In this document: positions 9,187 to 17,088 of the stretch, in pieces
How the letters are laid out: every line of letters starts with the position of its first letter
Position numbering within the stretch: the stretch's first letter is position 1
Assembly: GCF_009823805.1 (NCBI RefSeq)
Contig: NZ_WUEK01000002.1
Span: 124,001 to 188,000, forward strand
Length of the DNA stretch: 64,000 nt
From: Nocardioides flavescens
GTDB lineage: Bacteria; Actinomycetota; Actinomycetes; Propionibacteriales; Nocardioidaceae
Direction of reading: 5' to 3'
Translations under genes and position numbers: made by a program
Notes under the pieces: generated by a model
Database searches by the model: none
Told to the model about the DNA's origin: nothing
The model's input: only the letters and a program-made list of their open reading frames with translations

Positions 9187-11892
9187 GTGGGCGGACCAGA
9201 CCAGACGACGGCGCGGACGGCGCCCGAGCACTGGACCTCCGACGTGCTCCTGCGCGACGGGCGCACGGCCCACATCCGCCCGATCCAGCCGGCCGACGCC
9301 GACCTGCTGCGCGAGTTCTACGCCCGCGTCTCCGACCGGTCGAAGTACTACCGCTTCTTCAGCCCGATGCCGCGGCTCTCGGACCGCGACGTCAAGCGGT
9401 TCACCCAGGTCGACCACCACGAGCGGGTCGCCTTCATCCTCACCCTGCAGGGCCAGATGATCGCGGTCGGGCGCTACGACGTGGTCCGCCCCGGCGAGGC
9501 GGAGGTCGCCTTCCTCGTGGAGGACCAGCACCAGGGGCGCGGCATCGCCCAGGTCCTGCTGGAGCACCTCGCCCAGGCCGCGCGCGAGCGGGGCGTCGAC
9601 AAGTTCGTCGCGGAGGTCCTCCCGGACAACCAGCGGATGATCCAGACCTTCCGCGACGCCGGCTACCGCGTGGTCTCGGCCTACGACGAGGGTGTGCTGC
9701 AGCTCGAGTTCCCCATCGAGCCCACCGACACCGCGATCGGCATCATGCAGGGCCGCGAGCACGTCGCCGAGGCGGCGTCGATCCACCGGTTCTTCAACCC
9801 TCGCTCGGTGGCGGTCATCGGCGCCTCGCGCCGCCAGGACACGATCGGTCAGGCGCTCGTGCGCAACCTCGTCCTCGGCGACTTCACCGGCCGCGTCTAC
9901 GCCGTCAACCCGACCGCCCGCGCGGTGTCCGGCCTGCCGACGTACCCCACCGTCGGCGACATCGAGGACGACGTCGACGTGGCGATCGTCGCGGTGCCCG
10001 CCGACGCCGTCGAGGACGTCGTGCTCGACTGCGCGGCCAAGGGGGTGCACGGTCTCGTCGTCATCTCCAGCGGGTTCGCCGAGACCGGCGAGGAGGGGCG
10101 CCAGCGTCAGCGCCGCCTCGTGGGGCTCTCGCGGTCCTACGGCCTGCGGCTGATCGGGCCCAACGCGCTCGGCATCATCAACACCCACCCCGACGTCAAG
10201 ATCAACGCCTCGCTCGCCGGGCTGATGCCGCCGCGTGGTCGGGCGGGGTTCTTCTGCCAGTCCGGCGCGCTGGGTTCGGCCATCCTCGAGAAGGTCAACA
10301 ACCGCGGCCTCGGCCTGTCGACGTTCGTGAGCGCGGGCAACCGCGCGGACGTCTCGGGCAACGACCTCCTGCAGTACTGGGAGGAGGACGAGTCGACCGA
10401 GGTCGTGATGATGTACCTCGAGTCCATCGGCAACCCGCGCAAGTTCTCCCGGATCGCGCGCCGTGTCTCGCTGCGCAAGCCGGTCATCGCGGTGCGCTCG
10501 GGGCGCACCACCCAGGGCGTGCCGATGGGCCACGCCGTGCGCAAGATCGCGGCGCCGCCGCAGGCCGTCGACGCGATGTTCCGCCAGGCCGGCGTCATCC
10601 AGGTCGACACCCTCGACGACATGTTCGACGTGGCCCAGCTCGCCGCCCACCAGCCGCTGCCCCGCGGACGCCGGGTCGCCATCGTCGGCAACTCCGACGC
10701 GCTGGGCCTGCTCGCCGCCGACGCGGCCGCGGCGGTCGGCCTCGTGGTCAACAAGCAGGTCGCGCTGTCGACCGAGCCCACGCCCGAGGACTTCGAGGAC
10801 GCCCTCGACGACGCGATCGACGACCCCGACGTCGACGCGGTCGTGGTCGTCTACATCCCGCCGATCGACGTCGGCAGCGCGGCGATCGCCAACGTGCTCG
10901 CCGCGGTGGGGGAGCAGTCCGACAAGCCGCTCGTCTCGACGTTCCTCGGTGCCGAGGGAGTGCCCGAGCTCCTGCGGGTGCCGGACCTCGCGGGCTCCAC
11001 CGCGGGCCGCGGCTCGGTCCCGTCCTACCCGGCCGTCGAGGCGGCCGTGCGCGCCCTGGCCCGCGTCGTCGACTACGCCGTGTGGCTGCGCACGCCCGAC
11101 GGGCGCGCACCCGACCCCGACACCGTCGACGTCGCCGCGGCCCAGGCGATCGTCACCAAGGTGCTCAGCACCTACCCCGACGGCCACGACCTGCGCGCCG
11201 ACGACCTGACCGCCCTGCTCGCGGCGTACGGCATCGACCTGTGGGAGGCACGCCCCGTGCGCTCGCTGCGCGAGGCGCAGCGGGCGGGCAAGGACCTCGG
11301 GTGGGACGTCGTCCTCAAGGCGACCGCCGAGCACCTGCGCGAGCGCCCCGACCAGGCCCACGTCGTGCGCAGCATCGACGACGAGGCCGAGATGCAGGAG
11401 GCCTGGAAGGACCTGGGGCGCGTCATCGACGACCCCGAGCGCGCGGCGTTCGTGGTGCAGAAGTCCGCGACCCCCGGCATACCCGTCGCGATCCGCTCGC
11501 TGGAGGACCCCCTCTTCGGTCCCGTGGTGTCGTTCGGCATCTCCGGGCCGATCATCGAGCTCCTCGCCGACGTGTCCTACCGGATCCCCCCGCTCTACCA
11601 GCACGACGCCGCCGCGATGGTGCGCGAGATCAAGTCGGCCCCGATGCTCTTCGGCTACCGCGGCAGCGAGGTCGTCGACATCGAGGAGGTCGAGCGGCTC
11701 ATCCAGCGGGTGGCGCAGCTGCAGAACGACCTGCCCCAGGTGCGCTCGCTCGAGCTCTCGCTCGTCCTGGCGGGCTCCCACGGCTCGACCGTCCTCACCG
11801 CCTCGGCGCGGGTCGAGCCGGTCGCCGACCCGCGCTCGGACTGGTTCGTGCGCCGCCTGCCCAGCCACCCGGGCGACACGATCCCGACCTGA
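9187..11892 (+). CDS. GNAT acetyltransferase fused to NDP-forming acyl-CoA synthetase
   Basis: A 901-aa fusion. Residues about 20-185 form a GNAT domain with the acetyl-CoA loop around QGRGIAQVLLEH. About 205-660 match the CoA-binding and succinyl-CoA-ligase-like domains of ADP-forming acetyl-CoA synthetase (SVAVIGASR; CQSGALGSAI). About 670-890 are the ATP-grasp part. Proteins of this architecture (Pat/PatZ type) acetylate and switch off acyl-CoA synthetases and other enzymes, usually with a catalytically degenerate synthetase part that senses acyl-CoA. Here the GNAT domain comes first, unlike E. coli PatZ where it is last. Whether the synthetase half is active cannot be decided here. Confidence 0.85.
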   Translation: MGGPDQTTARTAPEHWTSDVLLRDGRTAHIRPIQPADADLLREFYARVSDRSKYYRFFSPMPRLSDRDVKRFTQVDHHERVAFILTLQGQMIAVGRYDVVRPGEAEVAFLVEDQHQGRGIAQVLLEHLAQAARERGVDKFVAEVLPDNQRMIQTFRDAGYRVVSAYDEGVLQLEFPIEPTDTAIGIMQGREHVAEAASIHRFFNPRSVAVIGASRRQDTIGQALVRNLVLGDFTGRVYAVNPTARAVSGLPTYPTVGDIEDDVDVAIVAVPADAVEDVVLDCAAKGVHGLVVISSGFAETGEEGRQRQRRLVGLSRSYGLRLIGPNALGIINTHPDVKINASLAGLMPPRGRAGFFCQSGALGSAILEKVNNRGLGLSTFVSAGNRADVSGNDLLQYWEEDESTEVVMMYLESIGNPRKFSRIARRVSLRKPVIAVRSGRTTQGVPMGHAVRKIAAPPQAVDAMFRQAGVIQVDTLDDMFDVAQLAAHQPLPRGRRVAIVGNSDALGLLAADAAAAVGLVVNKQVALSTEPTPEDFEDALDDAIDDPDVDAVVVVYIPPIDVGSAAIANVLAAVGEQSDKPLVSTFLGAEGVPELLRVPDLAGSTAGRGSVPSYPAVEAAVRALARVVDYAVWLRTPDGRAPDPDTVDVAAAQAIVTKVLSTYPDGHDLRADDLTALLAAYGIDLWEARPVRSLREAQRAGKDLGWDVVLKATAEHLRERPDQAHVVRSIDDEAEMQEAWKDLGRVIDDPERAAFVVQKSATPGIPVAIRSLEDPLFGPVVSFGISGPIIELLADVSYRIPPLYQHDAAAMVREIKSAPMLFGYRGSEVVDIEEVERLIQRVAQLQNDLPQVRSLELSLVLAGSHGSTVLTASARVEPVADPRSDWFVRRLPSHPGDTIPT

Positions 11893-11920
11893 GCCGGGGG
11901 GCGCGTGGGAGACTCGGCCC

Positions 11921-12541
11921 ATGCCACTGCGCACCACCCACGGCCGCACCGACGACGGTGACCGCAGCGTCGACCGCAGCGTCGACCTGCAGGCCGCGAT
12001 CGACCGCACCGGCTACTACCCCGAGGTCGTCAGCGACAGCGTCGGCGCCTCGGTGGCGGGCGAGCAGGTCGTGTCCTTCTTCGTCCACCACGAGCCGACG
12101 TTCGACCGCGACGAGGTGCGCCGCCACCTGTCCGTCCTGGTGCTGACCCCGAGCCGGCTGATCATCGTCCACACCGACGAGCACGCCGGGGACGACCTGC
12201 TCCCGGAGCCCTACACCTCCACCTCCTCGGAGGCGATCCGGCTCAGCGCCGTCACCAGCGTCGTGGTGACCCGGATGGTCACCAGCCCCGCGAAGGCCAA
12301 GTGCCCCACGCCGCCCGCCGAGGCGGTCATCACCCTCGGCTGGGGCGGCGTGAGCCGCGTCGACCTCGAGCCCGCCGGCTGCGAGGACCCGCAGTGCGAC
12401 GCCGACCACGGCTACACCGGCGTCCTGGCCTCCGACGACTTCTCGCTGCGGGTCTCGGCCGCCGCCGACGGCACCGACGCCGTCGACCGGCTGCTCTCCT
12501 TCGCCGCCCAGCTCTCCGCCCGCACCCACGCCGGCGCGTGA
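11921..12541 (+). CDS. DUF5998 family protein
   Basis: A 206-aa soluble protein of the actinobacterial DUF5998 family, function unknown. Three Cys-containing motifs are visible: KAKCPTPP, GCEDPQC and DADHGYTG. It starts with ATG 11921, preceded 6 nt upstream by GAGACT, a variant -10 hexamer. Near the N-terminus a short tandem codes DRSVDRSV. The gene overlaps the next one by 4 bp (GTGA), so the two are probably co-translated. Confidence 0.75.
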   Translation: MPLRTTHGRTDDGDRSVDRSVDLQAAIDRTGYYPEVVSDSVGASVAGEQVVSFFVHHEPTFDRDEVRRHLSVLVLTPSRLIIVHTDEHAGDDLLPEPYTSTSSEAIRLSAVTSVVVTRMVTSPAKAKCPTPPAEAVITLGWGGVSRVDLEPAGCEDPQCDADHGYTGVLASDDFSLRVSAAADGTDAVDRLLSFAAQLSARTHAGA

Positions 12542-13668
12542 GGGCGGTCGACGGCTTCGTCGAGCCGGCGTACGGCGTCCGCGGTCTCGGGGACGTCGTC
12601 CCGGCCGTCGCCCGGGCGCTCGGGCGCACCGGGGTGCTCCCCGAGCCGAGCGGCCTGGTGCTGCCCGAGGCCCCGGCGTACGTCGTGTTCCTGGTCGACG
12701 GTCTCGGCCAGCGGCTCCTGGAGCGTCACCGTGACCTCGCGCCGTACCTCGCCTCGCTGCTGGTCGACTCCCAGCCCGGCACCGCGGGCGTGCCGTCCAC
12801 GACCTCGACCTCGCTGACCTCGCTCGGGACCGCGCTGCCGCCCGGCACCCACGGGCTGGTCGGCTTCACCGCGCGGGTCCCCGCCACGGGCAAGCTGCTC
12901 AACGCGCTGTTCTGGGACAAGTCCATCGACCCACTGCAGTGGCAGCCGCACGAGACGGCGTTCTCCCGGCTGAGCGCGGCCGGGGTGCGCGTCGACGTGG
13001 TCAACAAGCGCGAGTTCGACCGCAGCGGGCTCACCGTCGCCGCGCACCGCGGCGCGGGCTACATCGGCGCCGACAAGGTGGGGGAGCGCATCGCGGCCGC
13101 GGTGAGCGGGTCGGCGCACCGGCCGTCGCTGACCTACCTCTACGACTCCGACCTCGACTGGACGGGTCACCGCTACGGCGTCGACTCGCCCCAGTGGCGA
13201 CAGCAGCTCGCCACCGTCGACGCCCAGGCCCAGCAGCTGCGCGAGGCGCTGCCCGACGAGGTGCGGATCGTCGTGGTCGCCGACCACGGCATGGTCGACT
13301 GCTCGGCGGGCGACCGCATCGACGTCGACCGGTTCCCCGAGCTGCGCGAGGGCCTCGCCCTGCTCGGCGGGGAGGCGCGCTTCCGCCACCTCTACGCCGA
13401 CGCCGGTGCCGCGGACGACCTCGCCAGCACCTGGTCCGAGCTCCTCGGCGACCGGGCGACGGTGCTGACCCGTGCCGCCGCCGTCGAGCGCGGCTGGTTC
13501 GGCGCGGTGACCGAGGCCGTCCTCCCGCGCCTGGGTGACGTCGTCGTCGCCGGGCACGGCAGCTTCGGGGTCTTCTCCAGCCGCGACTTCGGCTACGAGA
13601 CCAGCCTGATCGGCCTGCACGGCTCTCTCACCGCCGACGAGATGCTGATCCCGCTGCTGGTGGGGTGA
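12538..13668 (+). CDS. Alkaline phosphatase superfamily protein (nucleotide pyrophosphatase/phosphodiesterase-like)
   Basis: A 376-aa metal-dependent hydrolase. Visible metal/nucleophile motifs are VDGLG (Asp54), the PSTTSTS segment where a Thr near 88-91 should be the nucleophile, DLDWTGHRYG (Asp and His), ADHGMVD, and a late GHGSFG. These fit the type I phosphodiesterase/nucleotide pyrophosphatase family (PF01663). No signal peptide is evident, so it is probably cytosolic. The GTG start at 12538 overlaps the DUF5998 stop. The natural substrate, nucleotide or phosphodiester, is not determined by sequence. Confidence 0.82.
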   Translation: MRAVDGFVEPAYGVRGLGDVVPAVARALGRTGVLPEPSGLVLPEAPAYVVFLVDGLGQRLLERHRDLAPYLASLLVDSQPGTAGVPSTTSTSLTSLGTALPPGTHGLVGFTARVPATGKLLNALFWDKSIDPLQWQPHETAFSRLSAAGVRVDVVNKREFDRSGLTVAAHRGAGYIGADKVGERIAAAVSGSAHRPSLTYLYDSDLDWTGHRYGVDSPQWRQQLATVDAQAQQLREALPDEVRIVVVADHGMVDCSAGDRIDVDRFPELREGLALLGGEARFRHLYADAGAADDLASTWSELLGDRATVLTRAAAVERGWFGAVTEAVLPRLGDVVVAGHGSFGVFSSRDFGYETSLIGLHGSLTADEMLIPLLVG

Positions 13669-13701
13669 GCGCCGGTTCGGGTCCTGGTGGGGCGGGGGCC
13701 G

Positions 13702-13792
13702 GGCGGTAGTCACCGACGTTCCGGGGCCTGAGAGGTGTCTCAGGCCCCCAGAACGTCGGTGACTACCGCCCGAACGTCGGTGAGTACCGCCC
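13702..13792. repeat. Family-2 palindromic intergenic element, copy 1
   Basis: A long inverted repeat: arm GGTAGTCACCGACGTT plus GGGGCCTGAGA, a GGTG loop, then TCTCAGGCCCC and AACGTCGGTGACTACC. A third partial direct copy (AACGTCGGTGAGTACCGCC) follows. It lies between the convergent phosphatase and thymidine kinase genes. A close relative is at 50065-50131. The stem is long enough to act as a bidirectional terminator. Confidence 0.8.
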
Positions 13793-13822
13793 GGTATCGA
13801 GGCCGGGCGGCCGCCCGAGGGG

Positions 13823-14485
13823 TCAGCCGAAGGGGAGCGGGTCGACGCCGAGGGCGACGGCGTGGGCGCGGGCGGCGGTCATCCGACGACGGTGGTGCAT
13901 GCGGCAGAGCACCTCGTAGCCGACCTCGGGGGCGTGGACGGCGCGTTCGGCCTCGGAGGTGATGTCGCCGACCACGATGACCTCGCCCTCGACGACCATG
14001 ACGCCGTCCTCGGTGCGGGCGTTGTGGGTCGCCCGGCGCCCGCACCAGCACAGCGACTCGACCTGGAGCACGTGGGTGCGGTCGGCGAGCTCGACCAGGC
14101 GGGCGCTGCCGGGGAACAGCCGGCTGCGGAAGTCGGTGAGGATGCCGAAGGCGAACACGTCGAGCTGGAGGTCGTCGACGACCTGGGCGAGCTGGTCGAC
14201 CTGGCTCGCGGTGTAGAACTGCGCCTCGTCGCAGACGAGGTAGTCGATGCGGGCGCCCGCGGTGAGCTCGGTGACGACGTAGCGCCAGAAGTCGAACGAG
14301 TCGTCGACCTCGATGGCCGCCTGCTCGAGACCGAGCCGGCTCGACAGTCGCGCCTCGCCGGCGCGGTCGTGGCTGGTGAAGATGCGCCCGTGCAGTCCGC
14401 GGGCGGTGCGGTTGTGGTCGGTCTGCAGCGCCAGGGTGCTCTTGCCGGAGTCCATCGTGCCGGTGAAGAACGACAGCTCGGCCAC
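13823..14485 (-). CDS. tdk: Thymidine kinase (type II)
   Basis: Phosphorylates thymidine to dTMP for salvage. At 220 aa it has the family's normal length. The P-loop is GTMDSGKST, the Walker-B-like segment is VCDEAQFY, and zinc-binding Cys residues appear in SLCWCGRRATHN and VLCRMHH. The GTG start at 14485 follows a GAGACT hexamer at a 7-nt distance. Mycobacteria lack this gene, while many Nocardioides-like genomes have it. Confidence 0.92.
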   Translation of the reverse strand: MAELSFFTGTMDSGKSTLALQTDHNRTARGLHGRIFTSHDRAGEARLSSRLGLEQAAIEVDDSFDFWRYVVTELTAGARIDYLVCDEAQFYTASQVDQLAQVVDDLQLDVFAFGILTDFRSRLFPGSARLVELADRTHVLQVESLCWCGRRATHNARTEDGVMVVEGEVIVVGDITSEAERAVHAPEVGYEVLCRMHHRRRMTAARAHAVALGVDPLPFG

Positions 14486-14522
14486 GGCGCCGAGTCTCCC
14501 ACGGAGCGGGCCGGGAGGCGGC

Positions 14523-14932
14523 TCACGGGTGCAGGCGCGCCCCCTTCACCGTCTTGTCGACGCCGTTGCGCGGACCGTGCAGGGCCACGCCCACGAGGTC
14601 CAGGTCGGCGCGGGCGACGGCTGCGACCGCGGCGCGGTTCGCCTCGTCGTGCCCGGTCGCGAACATCTCGCGCGTGTAGACCGACATCGCGAGTCCGCGA
14701 CCCAGCGCCCGCCCGTGCACCTGCGCGAGGGTCGAGGCATCCGCCTCGAGGACGACGACCGGCTGCCCCAGCAGAGGGAGGTACGCCGTGCCGTCGGCGT
14801 CGGCGTACGCCTCGCCCACGAGCTGCGGGAAGGCATGGGTGATGCCGCTGACAGGAACGCCGTGACGTTCAGTCGCTGCCAGGTCTCCAGGTCGTCGCGC
14901 ACGACGACCGCGATCTTCGTCTCGAACTTCAC
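14523..14932 (-). pseudogene. DUF2000 gene broken by a frameshift
   Basis: The N-terminal family sequence (start GTG 14932, ending ...LNVTAFL) is in one frame. The rest, from SGITHAFPQLVGEAY to ...DKTVKGARLHP, is in another. The switch lies near 14850-14851, where CTG-TC-AGC-GGC is one base short of continuing in frame. Apart from this step both halves read like an intact DUF2000 protein, so the change is recent or a sequencing/assembly error. DUF2000 proteins have unknown function and are often found next to AraC regulators, as here (50-bp divergent spacer). Confidence 0.75.
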
Positions 14933-14970
14933 AGGCAGCAGGCTCGCCCGCCACCGGGGTGCGGGTCTTG

Positions 14971-14976
14971 TACGTT
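14971..14976 (+). promoter_or_regulatory. Putative -10 box, AraC regulator gene
   Basis: TACGTT lies 6 nt before GTG 14983, consistent with leaderless transcription. It is inside the 50-bp divergent spacer shared with the DUF2000 gene. Confidence 0.5.
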
Positions 14977-14982
14977 CTTGAC

Positions 14983-15819
14983 GTGCGGCGACCGGCTGAT
15001 CAGGGCGAGCGCGTCCGGGCCTGGAGCCCCGGGGTGCCTGGGGTCGAGGAGGTGCTGCACGCGCACTTCACCGACCACGCCTACCCCGCCCATGTCCACG
15101 GCCTCTGGACGGTGCTGCTCGTCGATGCGGGCGGCGTCGACTACACCCTCGAGCGAGACCGCCAGCAGGCGGTAGCCGGCCGGGTCACGGTGCTGCCGCC
15201 CCACGTCGCCCACGACGGGCGCTCGGCGGCGCCGGGCGGGTTCGACAAGCGGGTCCTCTACGTCGACGAGCGGTGGCTGCCGGCGCGCCTGACCGGTGCC
15301 GCCGTGCGCGCGCCGCTCGTGGCCGACGCCGGCCTCGCCCGGGCGGTCGCCCGGCTGCACGCCTCGATCGCCGAGCCCCTCGAGGCGGAGGCGCGCATGG
15401 CGCTGGTCTCCGAGCGGATCACGCTGCACCTCGACCGCGGTGGCTCCGAGCGACGCGGCACCCGCGACCCGGGCCTGGCCCGCCGTGTGCGCGCCCGCCT
15501 CGACGACGACCCGACGGTGACCCTCGACGTGATCGCCCGCGACCTCGGCAGCCACCCCTCGCACCTGGTGCGGGTCTTCGGTCGGGAGTACGGTCTGCCG
15601 CCGCACCGCTACGTCCTCGGCCGGCGCCTCGACCGCGCGCGCGGGCTGCTGCTGGCCGGCGAGCCGATCGCCGCGGTCGCCGTCGAGGTCGGGTTCCACG
15701 ACCAGGCCCACCTGACCCGGCACTTCCGGTCCCTGCTCGGTACGACGCCGGGTGCGTTCCGGCGCAGCGGAGGCCGAGCGGCAGGATGGGGTCGTGAGCC
15801 CGCTGATCTCCGCCGGTGA
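14983..15819 (+). CDS. AraC family transcriptional regulator
   Basis: A 278-aa regulator with an N-terminal cupin-like ligand pocket (HAHFTDHAYPAHVHG) and two C-terminal helix-turn-helix motifs, the second around GFHDQAHLTRHFRSLLGTTP, typical of AraC. Divergent transcription from the DUF2000 gene suggests it controls that gene and itself. GTG 14983 is chosen for its -10 spacing; GTG 14959 would add eight residues. Its last 26 bp overlap the sulfurtransferase start. Confidence 0.88.
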   Translation: MRRPADQGERVRAWSPGVPGVEEVLHAHFTDHAYPAHVHGLWTVLLVDAGGVDYTLERDRQQAVAGRVTVLPPHVAHDGRSAAPGGFDKRVLYVDERWLPARLTGAAVRAPLVADAGLARAVARLHASIAEPLEAEARMALVSERITLHLDRGGSERRGTRDPGLARRVRARLDDDPTVTLDVIARDLGSHPSHLVRVFGREYGLPPHRYVLGRRLDRARGLLLAGEPIAAVAVEVGFHDQAHLTRHFRSLLGTTPGAFRRSGGRAAGWGREPADLRR

Positions 15820-16624
15820 CCTGATCGAGCTGACCGACCGCGGGGAGGTGACGGTCCTCGACGTCCGCTACCGGATGGGCGGTCCACCCGGAGCCGAGGA
15901 GCACGCGGTCGGCCACGTGCCCGGTGCGGCGTACGTCGACCTCGGGCGCGACCTCGCCGGTCCGCCCGGCGAGCGCGGCCGGCACCCGCTGCCCGACCCC
16001 GAGGCGTTCGGTGAGGCGATGCGGGCGGCCGGTGTGCGCCGCGACCGGACGGTGGTCGTCTACGACGACTGGAGCGGCCACGCCGCCGGCCGGGCCTGGT
16101 GGCTGCTGCGCCACCACGGCCACCCCGCCGTCCACGTGCTCGACGGCGGCTGGCCGGCCTGGAAGGCCGCCGGGGGAGCGGTGGCGACCGGCGCCGTGAC
16201 GGTCGAGCCCGGTGACTTCGAGCCGCAGCCGGGGGCGATGCCGGTCGTGGACGCCGACACCCTCCAGCGCGCCGACGTCGTCGTCGACGCCCGCGCGCCC
16301 GAGCGCTTCCGAGGCGAGGTCGAGCCGGTCGACCCGGTCGCGGGCCACGTGCCCGGCGCCGTCAACGTGCCGACGAGCACCAACCTCGCCGCCGACGGAC
16401 GCTTCCGCAGCCCCGACCAGCTCCGCGCGCTGTACGCCGCCGCGGGGGTCCCTGTCGACGCGGCCGCCGCCGGCGACGCCGAGGTCGCGGTCTACTGCGG
16501 CTCGGGGGTCACCGCCACCCACGACCTCATCGCGCTCGAGCTGATCGGCGTGCGTGCCGCGCTCTACCCGGGCAGCTGGTCGGAGTGGGTCGCCGACGGG
16601 AGCCGTCCGGTCGAGCGCTCGTGA
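15794..16624 (+). CDS. Thiosulfate/3-mercaptopyruvate-type sulfurtransferase
   Basis: A 276-aa protein with two rhodanese domains. The N-terminal one is the inactive structural copy (VLDVRYRMGG; YDDWSGHAAGRAWW, with no Cys in the loop). The C-terminal one has the active loop YCGSGVTATH with Cys235. The CGSGVTA loop resembles actinobacterial SseA/CysA-type enzymes. It transfers sulfane sulfur to cyanide or thiol acceptors. GTG 15794 overlaps the AraC gene end; its stop overlaps the next gene by 4 bp. Confidence 0.9.
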   Translation: MSPLISAGDLIELTDRGEVTVLDVRYRMGGPPGAEEHAVGHVPGAAYVDLGRDLAGPPGERGRHPLPDPEAFGEAMRAAGVRRDRTVVVYDDWSGHAAGRAWWLLRHHGHPAVHVLDGGWPAWKAAGGAVATGAVTVEPGDFEPQPGAMPVVDADTLQRADVVVDARAPERFRGEVEPVDPVAGHVPGAVNVPTSTNLAADGRFRSPDQLRALYAAAGVPVDAAAAGDAEVAVYCGSGVTATHDLIALELIGVRAALYPGSWSEWVADGSRPVERS

Positions 16625-17088
16625 GCGAGCGCGCCGAGGACGACGACCGGGCGGCCGTGGCGGCGGTCGTGAGGGCGTTCTTCGACGCCTTCACCTCGGG
16701 GCCCGAGCTCGAGGAGCGTCTGGACGCGCTGCCCGGGCTCTTCGTCCAGGGCGCGGTCGTCGTGCGCACGTGCGGAGGTGAGCCGACCGTCCACGACGTG
16801 CCCGGCTTCGTCGCGCCCCGGCGGGCCCTGCTCACATCCGGCGACGTGACGGGGTTCCGCGAGTGGGAGGTGGACGGTCGCACCGAGCTGCTCGGCGACG
16901 TCGCCCACCACGTGTGCACCTACGCGAAGCGGTGGTCGCAGGACGGCGTCGAGCACACCGGCCGGGGCGCGAAGTCGTTGCAGCTGGTGCGCACCGGCGC
17001 CGGCTGGCGGCTCAGCGCCGTGGCGTGGGACGACGAGCGCGCGGGGTGGTCCTCGCCCGAGGGCTGGCCTACCAGTGCACGCCCTTGA
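16621..17088 (+). CDS. SnoaL/NTF2-like protein
   Basis: A 155-aa protein with the alpha+beta NTF2-like fold pattern: VRAFFDAFTSG near the N-terminus and a C-terminal strand ending GWRLSAVAWDDERAGW. The family includes isomerases, cyclases and ligand-binding proteins, so no reaction can be assigned. The GTG start overlaps the sulfurtransferase stop (GTGA). Its 3' end overlaps the convergent SDR gene by 20 bp. Confidence 0.65.
   Translation: MSERAEDDDRAAVAAVVRAFFDAFTSGPELEERLDALPGLFVQGAVVVRTCGGEPTVHDVPGFVAPRRALLTSGDVTGFREWEVDGRTELLGDVAHHVCTYAKRWSQDGVEHTGRGAKSLQLVRTGAGWRLSAVAWDDERAGWSSPEGWPTSARP

Noticed and set aside
14849-14852. Programmed ribosomal frameshift in the DUF2000 gene
   Set aside because: No slippery heptamer or downstream structure is evident; a simple one-base deletion explains the break.
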